This document shows positions 1 to 8,349 of a stretch of DNA of 64,000 nt, in pieces. The position numbers were made by a program, and so were the translations under genes. Every line of letters begins with the position of its first letter. Positions within the stretch are counted from its first letter, which is position 1. The notes under the pieces were generated by a model. That model saw nothing but the letters and a program-made list of their open reading frames with translations. It was not told where the DNA came from and searched no databases. This stretch comes from Lysinibacillus sp. B2A1 (GTDB lineage Bacteria; Bacillota; Bacilli; Bacillales_A; Planococcaceae): contig CP027224.1 of the NCBI GenBank assembly GCA_002973635.1, positions 2,800,501 through 2,864,500 on the forward strand, in the 5' to 3' direction.

Positions 1-456
1 TTGACTGTTGGTTCCAGTGAATCACTTATTGCAACAATTCTTCCAGAAAACGCTACTAACAAAGTAATTCAATGGACAAGTAGTGATCCAGAGATTGCTT
101 CTGTCGATAGTAATGGGAATGTAATTGGAAAGAAAGCTGGTAAAGTAACAATTACTGCAACAACTACTGATGGAAGTAACTTATCAGCTACAGCAGAGGT
201 TACAGTAAAAGAAGCAGAAATCGATGCAAATAGAGCAATATTAAGACTTACAACGACAACTAAAGATATCCATGAGTACGATTTATCTATAACAGAAATA
301 GAGCAATTTATGAATTGGTTAGATGGTCGTGAAGTGGGACAGGGGAAACCTTACTATAAATTTAAATTAAATGTATCAACAGGAAATATCGTTTCTAGAA
401 CAGAATACATTATGTACGATAAAATCGTTAGTTTTACTGTTGATGAGTATAAATAA
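1..456 (+). CDS. C-terminal part of a protein with a bacterial Ig-like (BIG2) domain
   Basis: The reading frame is open from the first base, so the gene almost certainly starts outside the window. Residues 1-70 look like a BIG2 Ig-like domain: the stretches WTSSDPEIASVDSNG and GKVTITATTTDG are typical of its middle and end. The remaining 80 residues (from EIDANRAIL) match nothing I recognise. BIG2 domains usually sit in secreted or cell-surface proteins, so an extracellular role is inferred. A strong hairpin terminator follows 30 bases after the stop. The function of the full protein cannot be told from this piece. Confidence 0.7.
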   Translation: MTVGSSESLIATILPENATNKVIQWTSSDPEIASVDSNGNVIGKKAGKVTITATTTDGSNLSATAEVTVKEAEIDANRAILRLTTTTKDIHEYDLSITEIEQFMNWLDGREVGQGKPYYKFKLNVSTGNIVSRTEYIMYDKIVSFTVDEYK

Positions 457-486
457 TTGCCAACTTAGAATAAATATATAGAATTT

Positions 487-520
487 AAGACTAGTTGCAT
501 TTCGCGACTAGTCTTTTAGT
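487..520. terminator. Bidirectional hairpin terminator
   Basis: Arms AAGACTAGT and ACTAGTCTT form a perfect 9-bp stem around an 11-base loop and end in a short T run. It closes the Ig-like gene on the plus strand and could also end the small minus-strand gene at 542-673. Confidence 0.7.
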
Positions 521-541
521 ATGTAAAACAGACAACAGTGA

Positions 542-673
542 TTAGTTATCTGTTCCACGTTTGGTATTGGACTGCTTAGCTTGTTCAATGACTTCCTCAA
601 AGGCTGCTTTAATTTCCTCTATCGTATAACCAGCTTCCAGTAATTCTTGAGTTGTTTGTTCTAATCTGTTCAT
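542..673 (-). CDS. Small acidic helical protein, 43 aa, unknown
   Basis: An ATG at 673 follows a good ribosome site (GGGGAT, about 6 bases upstream) and opens a 43-codon frame ending with TAA at 542-544. The peptide begins MNRLEQTTQELLEAGYTIEE and is rich in Glu, Gln and Ala; it should form two helices separated by GYTIEE. The short helix-turn-helix layout is loosely like SinI-type anti-repressors, but I see no specific signature. It stands alone between two plus-strand genes and shares a terminator with the upstream one. The start signal supports a real gene; the role is unknown. Confidence 0.5.
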   Translation of the reverse strand: MNRLEQTTQELLEAGYTIEEIKAAFEEVIEQAKQSNTKRGTDN

Positions 674-748
674 TAGTTATCCCCATTTAAATTTAATCTA
701 TATCCAACATTAATAATATTGAAAGTTGCTTGAAATATCAAAAGAGCC

Positions 749-931
749 GTGTTTGTAGGGGCGTATAGCAAGGCTGTGGAGCGTTTAAGTAATAGGGTGA
801 GTAAATTATTTTATATAGAAGAAACTCCTAATAAAGAGCGTCCAGTGCCTTTCTATAATTGGTTAAATGAACGTGATGGTCATTCAGAAATATGCAGTAG
901 CCCAAACATAGAAAACTGGCTGGAGTGGTAA
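749..931 (+). CDS. Doubtful small ORF, 60 aa
   Basis: A GTG-started frame of 60 codons with several aromatic residues (PFYNWLNERDGH, NWLEW). No convincing ribosome site precedes the GTG, and the first residues look unlike a natural N terminus, so it may be the tail of a decayed gene. No family is recognised. Kept only because nothing else explains 680-1065. Confidence 0.25.
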   Translation: MFVGAYSKAVERLSNRVSKLFYIEETPNKERPVPFYNWLNERDGHSEICSSPNIENWLEW

Positions 932-1065
932 ATGGATGAAATAATGTTATGGAAAAACACTCTACTTTTGTTGGGTTTTTAACATTCGTTGGTAGAATAT
1001 TAGATTACTAGTATATAATACTAAGATATTATGTTCTTTAAATAAAAACTGTGTAGGGGGAAATA

Positions 1066-1830
1066 ATGAAAAAATTATTTATTGTGTTACTAACAGCATT
1101 TGTATTTACTGTAGTAAGTCCAACAAAATCAGAAGCAAAAGTGATGTACGATGGAGCTGAAGTTGTAAAAGGGCAAACTGGAAAAATGACCTTTAAAAAA
1201 GACATCAAGGTATACAAGAAAAATTCAGATGGTACGTTTGAATCTTTAGTGGTTAAGCGAAATAACTTCTTTAAAACATATGATATTGAGAAATATGATG
1301 GCAAAATATTTTACCAGATGGGGCAATATCGCGTGCAAGCAACGGATCTGGTAGTTTTCAAAGAAGTACCAATAGAAATTCGTTCATCTTTCTATAATAA
1401 CCCAACTTATATTTATATTAATCGTGATGGGATTGCTAATAATTACGGACAGTACTTCAGAGAACAAGACTACTGGAGTATTTCTTATTCTTACTGGAAT
1501 TCAAATAATGAACAAAAACTTAATTATTGCGCTGGCGATAATGATGGTACTTATGATCCGTGTAAATATTATCTTGGTACAGATCTTAAGATCTCTGAGA
1601 CAATATCGAGAGAAAGAGATGTACGTTATGAGATATCTAAAGATGCCGAAGGGAAAACCTATCCGTTAAAAGAATCAAGAACTGAAAAGATTATGAAAAA
1701 GGGAAGCGTTGTTTATTCATGGAGTGATGAAATTAATGGTTATCTGCTTGTGCACAATGACTTAGAAAGAGATGACAGACAATATATTTGGCTTCCAGTA
1801 GATTTATTAAAGCCAGTTAGAGATAAGTGA
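1066..1830 (+). CDS. Secreted protein of unknown function, 254 aa
   Basis: An ATG preceded by GGGGG starts a protein with a classical Sec signal peptide: MKKLF, a hydrophobic core, and a cut probably after the SEA of KSEAKV near residue 25. The mature part is beta-rich and polar, with many Tyr and Asn, and two cysteines (in NYCAGDN and DPCKYY) that could pair outside the cell. The C terminus (WLPVDLLKPVRDK) resembles the last strand of an SH3-like fold, but I cannot name a domain. It lies in a run of exported proteins and has its own terminator at 1851-1886. Function unknown. Confidence 0.7.
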   Translation: MKKLFIVLLTAFVFTVVSPTKSEAKVMYDGAEVVKGQTGKMTFKKDIKVYKKNSDGTFESLVVKRNNFFKTYDIEKYDGKIFYQMGQYRVQATDLVVFKEVPIEIRSSFYNNPTYIYINRDGIANNYGQYFREQDYWSISYSYWNSNNEQKLNYCAGDNDGTYDPCKYYLGTDLKISETISRERDVRYEISKDAEGKTYPLKESRTEKIMKKGSVVYSWSDEINGYLLVHNDLERDDRQYIWLPVDLLKPVRDK

Positions 1831-1850
1831 TAGATTAGAAATTATATTAT

Positions 1851-1886
1851 GCCCTCTTATTTATTTGATAAGGGGGCTATTTTTTT
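1851..1886 (+). terminator. Intrinsic terminator
   Basis: GCCCTCTTAT pairs with ATAAGGGGGC across a short AT loop and is followed by a run of T. It lies 20 bases after the stop of the secreted protein at 1066-1830. Confidence 0.75.
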
Positions 1887-2588
1887 ATGGTTTGTTGACA
1901 TGCGAATAGGATGTTTATCGATGTCTTGTGCTTATCTGATTAAAATCAAATAGACCACTCTGTGATGGGGGATCTTAATCTTTTGTATTTATGATAAATT
2001 GTAATAATAGAAATGGGAACAGGTTAGTGTAATTAAAGATTTTTAATTAATTGGATAATATTAGTTAAAAATGTATATTATCCAATACGATATAATTATA
2101 TTTCTTTTTAAACCATTTGTTGGGTATTTAGTGAATGCTTAAATTGATATAATAATTCAGGTGCAACTTTTCCCTTCTGCACAAAGGGTTAAGATGCACC
2201 ATTCCTCAACTATACACAAAAGCCCAGGCTCTCAATTAATATAGAGACTGGGCTATTTATTTGTTCTAGAATAGTTTTTCAAGTGTACTTCTTGGGTTTC
2301 CTCCATTATTTTCCCTATATAAATACCCTTTTTATTTTGAGAAAATTGATACATTTATACCAATTTAATGTTAATTATGTATAATAATTTTGAAGGAGGT
2401 AAAATCTTACTAACACATTTGACTCTTATTCTAGTAATTGCATTTGCTTTAACAATTAAAGCTAAGGGCAACGTGTTACAAAATTTAAAGATGTACCAAT
2501 TGATCCCCTACGACAAGTAAATTGATCGTGGCGGAACAGTTAGGCTTTTGGAAAATAGACACTAAAAAACATTCAAGGAGATTAAAAC
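1887..2588. other. Long AT-rich intergenic stretch with one hairpin and a possible micro-ORF
   Basis: No supported gene. Two things stand out. A terminator-like hairpin lies at 2221-2262. A strong ribosome-site-like GAAGGAGGT near 2392 is followed by a hydrophobic frame (LTLILVIAFALTIKAKG, ending at the TAA near 2520) with no well-spaced ATG, GTG or TTG. This could be a decayed small membrane peptide. The rest looks like unconstrained AT-rich DNA. Confidence 0.4.
2221..2262 (+). terminator. Hairpin terminator with no clear gene before it
   Basis: AGCCCAG and CTGGGCT, extended by CTCT/AGAG with one mismatch, form a strong stem before TATTTATTTG. No gene ends just upstream, so it may close a lost gene or an unseen small RNA. 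Confidence 0.55.
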
Positions 2589-3458
2589 ATGAAAATTAAA
2601 ACACTCGTAATATTAATGATGACACTGTTATTAGCATTTTCATTCAATTTTGATATAGCTAATGCAAATAATTTTAAAGAAGTTAAAATCGTAAATTCTT
2701 CTTCTACTGTATATGAAAAACCAGATACTAATTCTAAGGTGTTAGGAACTGTAGAAAAAGGAACTTTCGTTACATTAATCAGCAAAGATCAAAATGCATT
2801 TTCACGTATTAACTATCTAAATAGCGAATCTAAAATTATAGATGGGTATATTTCTGATTCTGTTCTTGAAGATGCACAATATACTATTAAAATAGCAAGT
2901 TCTAAAAGTGGACTAGTTGTGAAAGAAATGCCTTCATTAAAAGCAAAAACAGTTGCGACTTTGCAAAATAAAATGGTTGTAAAAGACTTCGGCACTGTTG
3001 GAGACGGTTGGTCATTTGTACAGTATGGTAATGTAATTGGTTATGCAGCGACTAACTTTATGAGTACTTCAAAACCAACAACTAAATACGTAGTATCAAA
3101 CCTTGTTGTGAGAAATATAGCAAGTCCATCAGGAGCTAATGTAGGAGAACTTAGTAAAAATGAAACAGTATCTGTTCATTCTACAATCGCTGGTTGGTCA
3201 TATATTTCGACTTCTTCTTATGAGGGCTATGTAGTAGATTCTTATTTAAGCACAAAAAATCCGAACGCAACAACAAATAGTAAACCAAGTAGTTCATCAA
3301 ACTCAAATTCTTCAAGCAGTAGTAGTAACAGCGGTAAATCACACTATAAAAACTGTACGGAATTACGAAAAGATTATCCAAGTGGTGTAGGTGTTGGTCA
3401 TCCAGCTTATGATTCGAAGCATGATCGTGATAAAGATGGATGGGCTTGTGAAAGATAG
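2589..3458 (+). CDS. Secreted SH3b-repeat protein with C-terminal Excalibur domain
   Basis: AAGGAG precedes the ATG. Residues 1-26 are a signal peptide ending near NANA. Three bacterial SH3-like repeats follow (about 30-95, 97-158, 165-222), each with the 'VYEKPDTNSKVLG' or 'LVVRNIASPSGANVG' pattern and a 'GWSY/GWSFV..GY' end. A Ser/Asn linker (225-250) leads to an Excalibur calcium-binding domain whose hallmark DRDKDGWACE is at the very end. SH3b domains bind peptidoglycan, so this is probably a wall-associated exported protein. Excalibur is often coupled to extracellular nucleases or wall proteins, but no catalytic domain is present here. Length 289 aa, apparently complete. Confidence 0.85.
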   Translation: MKIKTLVILMMTLLLAFSFNFDIANANNFKEVKIVNSSSTVYEKPDTNSKVLGTVEKGTFVTLISKDQNAFSRINYLNSESKIIDGYISDSVLEDAQYTIKIASSKSGLVVKEMPSLKAKTVATLQNKMVVKDFGTVGDGWSFVQYGNVIGYAATNFMSTSKPTTKYVVSNLVVRNIASPSGANVGELSKNETVSVHSTIAGWSYISTSSYEGYVVDSYLSTKNPNATTNSKPSSSSNSNSSSSSSNSGKSHYKNCTELRKDYPSGVGVGHPAYDSKHDRDKDGWACER

Positions 3459-3536
3459 TTAAATGTTATGAAATATCTTCAATGATTTTTCGTAGATGAA
3501 ATTCAAAAAAGAAATAATAGAATATGTATGATTAAG

Positions 3537-3563
3537 GGCCACTCTATCTGGAGTGGTCTTTTA
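3537..3563 (+). terminator. Intrinsic terminator
   Basis: GGCCACTC pairs with GAGTGGTC over a 6-base loop and is followed by TTTT. It closes the SH3b/Excalibur gene. A very similar GACCAC/GTGGTC hairpin closes the kptA gene at 7211. Confidence 0.75.
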
Positions 3564-3836
3564 CTATTCAATCTGAGTGGCTTCTATAGCAGTTTGTTTA
3601 AATTAATTGACCTTCATCTGTTAAAGTAAGTAATTCGAATTAGATTAATTAAGGTATTTTTTCTTAGATTATATTCCTTGTAAAGTATTTATATGGTAAA
3701 TTTGGTGTGTAAAAATATTTTTGGATAAAAAGGAGAGGAAGAAATGATACATAAGTTTTTTAGAAAAATATTGATTGTCTTTGCTTGGGTTGCATAGGAG
3801 GCATGTATATGAAAAAGATTGGAGATTAGAGATTCT
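3564..3836 (+). other. Leader region of the toxin gene with two tiny translated-looking frames
   Basis: No full gene. Near 3744 a GGAGAGG-preceded ATG opens a 17-codon frame (MIHKFFRKILIVFAWVA) ending in TAG. Right after it, TAGGAGG precedes an ATG with a 6-codon frame (MKKIGD). Both lie directly upstream of the toxin start and could be leader peptides or remnants of a duplicated signal sequence. The regulatory role is a guess. Confidence 0.35.
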
Positions 3837-6221
3837 ATGAAAAAAATATTAATAGTTATTCTATCAATTCTTATTACTCTTAATTTAGTAATACCAGCAC
3901 AAACAGCTGAAGCAATCGCTATATCAAAAGTAGCCAGTGCGACTGCAAAGAAAGTCGCTAAAGAAGCAGTAGTTGATATTGCAGTGTCTGTGGCTGAGGA
4001 TATAATTTTTCAATACCAAATGGAACAATGGTTATTAGGTAAATATGATGTTGATGAAGGATATACTCCAGTATGTTTGGATAAGAAAAAAGGAAGTCAA
4101 AAATCGGTATGTAATAAACCTGCACAAATGAAAGAAATAAAAACGACAGCAGATAAAAAAGTGTTGTCTGACAAAGTTGAAGAAGTATTGGACCGTAAAA
4201 TCGGCATGAATGGATTTAAAAAATTCTTAGATTGGTTTGTTCCTATCTTTTTAGTTTCAGGTGCAGTTAAGTGGATAGATGCAAAGTTAGATTCAGAAAC
4301 TGACGATTTGTTTGATGATGTTGCGAAAACATCTTTAGAGGAAGTTGGTTATTTAAAACTATTACCACCAGTTCCTGGAGCTGTAGATTTGCAACAAAAT
4401 GGAGAGTCTATAGGGAGTAAGACTTTAACACCTTTAGAAGATAGTATAATAAATACTGATTCAGGTACAGTTAGCTTTTCTGATTTTCAAGTAACTAGAG
4501 GTATTAATTTTAATTCAACTGGTATTTCTGAATCAAGTTATACAATGACATTACCGACAAGTTTACCATTATCTTTGTTTGGTTTTTATTTGCAAAGAGA
4601 TGTTACTACCATTGATACTACTTATTCTACAAGTTCTATTGAAGTGAACTTTGGTAGTAAACCTATATATAAAAATGATGGTTATTATACTTCTATTTAC
4701 GGTTTAAGTACGAGTTATAATCCGTATTTTAGACCATATCAAAAAGTATTTAAGAATGGACAGTTGATTAAAAGTGGATCTATAAATAATGGATACTTTT
4801 TTGATGTTATAGATCAACCTTCAACTATGAAAAGTATATTAGTTTCGAATGTAAGTGATGGTACTACTTGGTTAAAGCAAAATTTTAATGTTAATTATAC
4901 TAATGCCAAATATCAATATGCTCGTATAACAACGTTTAATGGTGATATATACGATATTCATGTAGCTAGTCTTGATGAACCAATGATTACAGCTGATTCA
5001 ATACAAATAAAGGAAAAGCATACAAAAAATTATGCTACTCAATTGAGTCATCAAATTACTATTTTTACTTCTTTGGAAACAGTACACTTGCCAACGTTTA
5101 AACCACAGATATCGGATTTTCCTTTAGATTTACCTTCTCTGGCACCAGGGAAAACAACTATAATTGCACCACCCACTTCTGTTCCTATAAAATATAATGA
5201 TGTTTTAATTAAACCATCTAATACATCTTCTACTGGTTGGTTGAATAAGCAAGGTGAAGAAGTTCAAGTAAATGAAGATGAAGTTGTAATAGGAGACGTA
5301 GATACTTCATTAATACCTGATAAAAAACCTGAACCAGGAACTGAACCGAATCCTGATGATAACGAAAAACCAACAGAACCAAATGAGAAAAGCTGTAATG
5401 AGTCGGATGATATGGAAGTGAATTCAGGACAGTGTGAAGGCGTTCCTTACTTTGGTTCAAAATTGGAGTTCATTTTCGGAAATGCAACAGGTAATAAAAA
5501 TCATATAGAACGTTCACTAGCAATGGAACTTCAGCTTAATAGCATTGGCATTTTTGATGATGCAAAAGGCAAGAAACTTGTACTTGATAATTTATCTAAT
5601 GCTTTTGATGATCCTTCAAGTATTGTAAAGACACAAGATAATGGGCGAGTAGTTAGAGAGACTATGATTTCAGGTCCAAACGGCAAACTTAAAGTTGTAT
5701 CTGTATGGAATAAAGAAAAATTAGTATCAGTTCAGCTTGGTGAAGATGTTGAAGATCCTGAAGATATTGAAAATAGTGAAGATATTGAAGATAGTCGAGA
5801 GTATACTAATGAAGGCACAGATAATGATGAAACACTGGATAATGGTGGAGTGTTGGATTCGGCTAATTTTGCGCAGAAAACGTACAATCCTAACAAATTT
5901 AGTGATGAAGGTATAAAATATTATTCTTCCATTGCAGGCAGACCAATTAAAAATGTTGATGATCTTGTTGATGCTTTAAGAAATGGAGAGATAAAACCTT
6001 CACAAGTACCAATTGATTATATTGAAAGGGAAGGAAATACGCTTATACTTAATACAAGGTCTTCTATAGCATTAACACAAGCAGGTATACCGAGAAATCA
6101 ATGGAATGCGGTAAATAGGACGGGAAATGAAATGTACGAGCAGATGTTAACAGATCAATTAGTCAGAAATAAGCTAACTTCCTCAGGAACACCGACAGTA
6201 AGACCTAGTGGAGCAAAATAA
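3837..6221 (+). CDS. Secreted polymorphic-toxin-like protein, 794 aa
   Basis: I choose the ATG at 3837 over the TTG at 3819: it has GGAG upstream and directly starts a signal peptide (MKKILIVILSILITLNLV, cut near QTAEA). Residues 30-160 are helical, with a hydrophobic segment (FLDWFVPIFLVSGAVKWI). Residues 180-450 are a beta-rich part without a known name. A Pro/Glu linker (about 490-515, PGTEPNPDDNEKPTEP) leads to two modular domains: about 540-650 (EFIFGNATGN ... NGRVVRETMISGPNGKLK) and about 690-785 (FSDEGIKYYSSIAGRPI ... RSSIALTQAGIPRNQWNAV). The last one resembles C-terminal domains I know from Rhs/polymorphic toxins. The adjoining small gene fits an immunity protein. The biochemical activity is not readable from the sequence; a nuclease is my inference. 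Confidence 0.7.
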   Translation: MKKILIVILSILITLNLVIPAQTAEAIAISKVASATAKKVAKEAVVDIAVSVAEDIIFQYQMEQWLLGKYDVDEGYTPVCLDKKKGSQKSVCNKPAQMKEIKTTADKKVLSDKVEEVLDRKIGMNGFKKFLDWFVPIFLVSGAVKWIDAKLDSETDDLFDDVAKTSLEEVGYLKLLPPVPGAVDLQQNGESIGSKTLTPLEDSIINTDSGTVSFSDFQVTRGINFNSTGISESSYTMTLPTSLPLSLFGFYLQRDVTTIDTTYSTSSIEVNFGSKPIYKNDGYYTSIYGLSTSYNPYFRPYQKVFKNGQLIKSGSINNGYFFDVIDQPSTMKSILVSNVSDGTTWLKQNFNVNYTNAKYQYARITTFNGDIYDIHVASLDEPMITADSIQIKEKHTKNYATQLSHQITIFTSLETVHLPTFKPQISDFPLDLPSLAPGKTTIIAPPTSVPIKYNDVLIKPSNTSSTGWLNKQGEEVQVNEDEVVIGDVDTSLIPDKKPEPGTEPNPDDNEKPTEPNEKSCNESDDMEVNSGQCEGVPYFGSKLEFIFGNATGNKNHIERSLAMELQLNSIGIFDDAKGKKLVLDNLSNAFDDPSSIVKTQDNGRVVRETMISGPNGKLKVVSVWNKEKLVSVQLGEDVEDPEDIENSEDIEDSREYTNEGTDNDETLDNGGVLDSANFAQKTYNPNKFSDEGIKYYSSIAGRPIKNVDDLVDALRNGEIKPSQVPIDYIEREGNTLILNTRSSIALTQAGIPRNQWNAVNRTGNEMYEQMLTDQLVRNKLTSSGTPTVRPSGAK

Positions 6222-6236
6222 TGTAAGGAGAATTTT

Positions 6237-6638
6237 ATGGAATTAATAGAACATTGGGAATTCCCTGTACCATCAAATTGTATAAGTACTAGCGTATCTC
6301 TATCGTATAGACAGGGTGATGCTATTATATTGTTTGACTATTATGATATAGATTATGATGATAAAATTTTTAATGGGGGTCTTAAATTTATATCCACTGT
6401 AGCTCATCGACATTCTTCAGAAAAGTTCACAAAGTATGTAAGTGGCACCTATGATAAATTAGTAACAATAGAAGATTCAAATTGGGTTAAAGAGTTAAAA
6501 TCCTTAAGTCCTGAGTGGGCAATAAATCAATTAAATCATTATGCAATTTATTTGGACAGTTATGGGTTATATGAATTTATTGCACATGAGTTTTATATCA
6601 TAGATATTAAGGAAGGTGCATTATGTGAAGAACTGTGA
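6237..6638 (+). CDS. Probable immunity protein, 133 aa
   Basis: Starts 16 bases after the toxin stop with a strong ribosome site (AAGGAG). The acidic cytoplasmic protein has no signal peptide or membrane segment, as expected of an immunity protein that guards the producer against the secreted toxin. The stretches STVAHRHSSEKFTKYV and LDSYGLYEFIAHEFYI look like conserved blocks, but I cannot assign an Imm family. Its end overlaps the following kptA start by 14 bases, so the three genes are probably cotranscribed and translationally coupled. Immunity function is inferred from position, size and charge. Confidence 0.6.
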   Translation: MELIEHWEFPVPSNCISTSVSLSYRQGDAIILFDYYDIDYDDKIFNGGLKFISTVAHRHSSEKFTKYVSGTYDKLVTIEDSNWVKELKSLSPEWAINQLNHYAIYLDSYGLYEFIAHEFYIIDIKEGALCEEL

Positions 6639-7197
6639 TATAGATTTTACAAAGCTTAGTAAAGAAATTTCTTATATATTACGACATGCGCCTTGGGAAT
6701 ATGAATTAGAATTGAATAGTGAGGGCTGGGTGGACATTGAACAGTTACTTTCAGCTGTACGTAGTGATAAACACTGGAAGACAATCACTGAAAATGATTT
6801 GAGAAAGATGATTGAACTATCAAATAAAAAACGGCATGAGATATTCGAAGGAAAGATTAGAGCATTGTATGGTCATTCTGTTCCTCAAAAAATACTTAAA
6901 GCTGATAGTGTTCCACCTTCAATACTTTATCATGGTACAGCCATGCATTTGGTGGAGCAAATTCTAGTTGAGGGGCTAAAACCAATGGGAAGGCAGTATG
7001 TCCATTTGTCTGTTGATATTGAAACTGCCCAAATAGTAGGGAAACGTAAAGACTCCAATCCTACTTTAATAAAGGTTTACGCTAAAAAGGCTGCGAATGA
7101 AGGGATAAAGTTTTATCAAGGTAATGATATAGTGTGGTTATCTGATTATATTTTTCCTGAATACTTATCTGTAGATTACAAGAACGAAACTTATTAG
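6625..7197 (+). CDS. kptA: RNA 2'-phosphotransferase, Tpt1/KptA family
   Basis: The likely start is GTG 6625, 8 bases after AAGGAAGG; a GTG at 6616 is also in frame. Tpt1/KptA enzymes remove an internal RNA 2'-phosphate with NAD+, giving ADP-ribose 1'',2''-cyclic phosphate. All family marks are present in order: LSKEISYILRHAP (Arg-His pair), GWVDIEQLL, the KRHEIF block, IRALYGHS (Arg), YHGTAMH, and GRQYVHLS with the fourth catalytic Arg. At about 190 aa the length is normal. Its overlap with the immunity gene in a toxin locus is unusual: KptA is generally a stand-alone gene. It may serve RNA repair against the neighbouring toxin or simply be cargo. Function of the enzyme is confident; the link to the toxin is inference. 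Confidence 0.9.
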   Translation: MKNCDIDFTKLSKEISYILRHAPWEYELELNSEGWVDIEQLLSAVRSDKHWKTITENDLRKMIELSNKKRHEIFEGKIRALYGHSVPQKILKADSVPPSILYHGTAMHLVEQILVEGLKPMGRQYVHLSVDIETAQIVGKRKDSNPTLIKVYAKKAANEGIKFYQGNDIVWLSDYIFPEYLSVDYKNETY

Positions 7198-7210
7198 CAA
7201 TCAAAGATTA

Positions 7211-7241
7211 AAAGACCACTCTGGCGGGTGGTCTTTTTTAT
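7211..7241 (+). terminator. Intrinsic terminator of the toxin-immunity-kptA unit
   Basis: AAAGACCAC pairs with GTGGTCTTT around CTCTGGCGG, followed by TTTTT. It lies 14 bases past the kptA stop and separates the island from the broken comGC. Confidence 0.8.
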
Positions 7242-7287
7242 ATAGAAAAAAACTAATATTTCTATCAATGAAATTACTAAACATTCA

Positions 7288-7596
7288 TTGAGATGTTTTG
7301 AAAGAAAATCTTATATAATCTCTGTTTTAATATTAATTTCGATCCCAAATGTTACCAAGCATTTTGCCACAATCGATGAGAAGGGCTGTAAAGCATATAT
7401 TTCCATGGTACAAGGGCAGGTAGAAGCGTATCGTGTGGATTTTATGGCTTATCCAACAGTCGAGGATTTGGTAGTAAAAGGGTACTTGAAGGAAAATGAA
7501 ACGAGCTGTCCGAATAAAGAAGAAATTATGATTACGAATGAGGGAGAGGTTAAATTGGCAAATGCCTCTTCAGGATCAAACTCTAGTGGTGGATGA
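7288..7596 (+). pseudogene. comGC: comGC, 5'-truncated major pseudopilin
   Basis: From about 7315 the frame reads IISVLILISIPNVTKH, then DEKGCKAYISMVQGQVEAY and the usual C-terminal part of ComGC, the main pseudopilin of the DNA-uptake pilus. Upstream of that the expected prepilin leader, with its Lys-Gly cleavage site followed by Phe-Thr-Leu-Xaa-Glu, is missing. It is replaced by RCFERKSY from the island. A TTG at 7288 can start translation but would yield a protein that prepilin peptidase cannot process. The gene still overlaps comGD by 4 bases, as in an intact operon. comGA and comGB should lie upstream but are not in the window. I judge it a broken gene, cut at about 7312. Confidence 0.85.
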
Positions 7597-8039
7597 ACGT
7601 GAACAGCGTAAAAAATGATCATGGATATACGTTGATTGAAATGTTAATTGTGTTATTTTTTGTGATGTGTTTAACTGCGATTGTCATGAAGTACTCATTG
7701 AAACAAGCAGAAATAAAAGAGCTCGAGCGTTTTTTTACACAAGTGCAATTGGATATTCAATATATTCAAACTTATAGTATGCATCAAAGGGAGTATATCT
7801 CGATGAAATTCGAAAGCTCAACAAAACGCTATATTATTAAAAAAGATTTTTATACCCATTTATATGACAGACCTTTTCCGAAAGGGGTTGAATTAATGCC
7901 TGCTTCAAGTTCTGTGCAAACGATTATGTATAACTATAGTGGCAATGTGATGACTGCGGGAACTGTAACATTTAAAACGCCTCAAGGCATTAAAAGGCTT
8001 GTGATTACGCTTGGACGAGGGAGAGCTAGAATTGAATGA
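7593..8039 (+). CDS. comGD: Competence minor pseudopilin ComGD
   Basis: ATG overlaps the comGC stop. Residues 9-35 are a type IV prepilin signal (NDHGYTLIEMLIVLFFVM), with Gly before the cleavage, a hydrophobic residue at +1 and Glu at +5. The rest is a small globular head. ComGD is one of the minor pseudopilins (GD, GE, GF, GG) that start assembly of the competence pilus at the membrane. The length of 148 aa is normal. The order GC-GD-GE-GF-GG with tiny overlaps matches Bacillus. Because comGC is cut upstream, its expression and usefulness here are uncertain. Confidence 0.9.
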   Translation: MNVNSVKNDHGYTLIEMLIVLFFVMCLTAIVMKYSLKQAEIKELERFFTQVQLDIQYIQTYSMHQREYISMKFESSTKRYIIKKDFYTHLYDRPFPKGVELMPASSSVQTIMYNYSGNVMTAGTVTFKTPQGIKRLVITLGRGRARIE

Positions 8040-8349
8040 GTCAGGCTATTCATTTGTAGAAACGATTTTATCCATTGGCATCCTTATGTTACTGTGCACG
8101 TCGTTATTACCAATCAGCTATACAATGAAAACAAAACTATCTAACAAAAAGCTAGAGGTTATTGCAGCAGAGACTGCCTATGAAGGATTAAAGTTATATT
8201 TGCATTCAGGACAACAGGAAGGCTCAAAAACAATTGAAAATGTAAATTTTTATTGGATTTTTGAGGGACAGGGAATATGTGTAACCTTTCAAAAGACACA
8301 AGAAATACGTAAAAAATGTATTCAGCTGACAGGTGAAGTCAATGAATGA
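8032..8349 (+). CDS. comGE: Competence minor pseudopilin ComGE
   Basis: I favour TTG 8032, with GGGAG 8 bases before it, over the TTG at 8011. It gives MNESGYSFVETILSIGILML, a prepilin-type N terminus with Gly, an aromatic residue and Glu at +5. The frame overlaps comGD by 8 bases. The product is about 105 aa, a usual size for ComGE. Identification rests mainly on position plus the prepilin signal, since ComGE heads diverge quickly. Confidence 0.8.
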   Translation: MNESGYSFVETILSIGILMLLCTSLLPISYTMKTKLSNKKLEVIAAETAYEGLKLYLHSGQQEGSKTIENVNFYWIFEGQGICVTFQKTQEIRKKCIQLTGEVNE

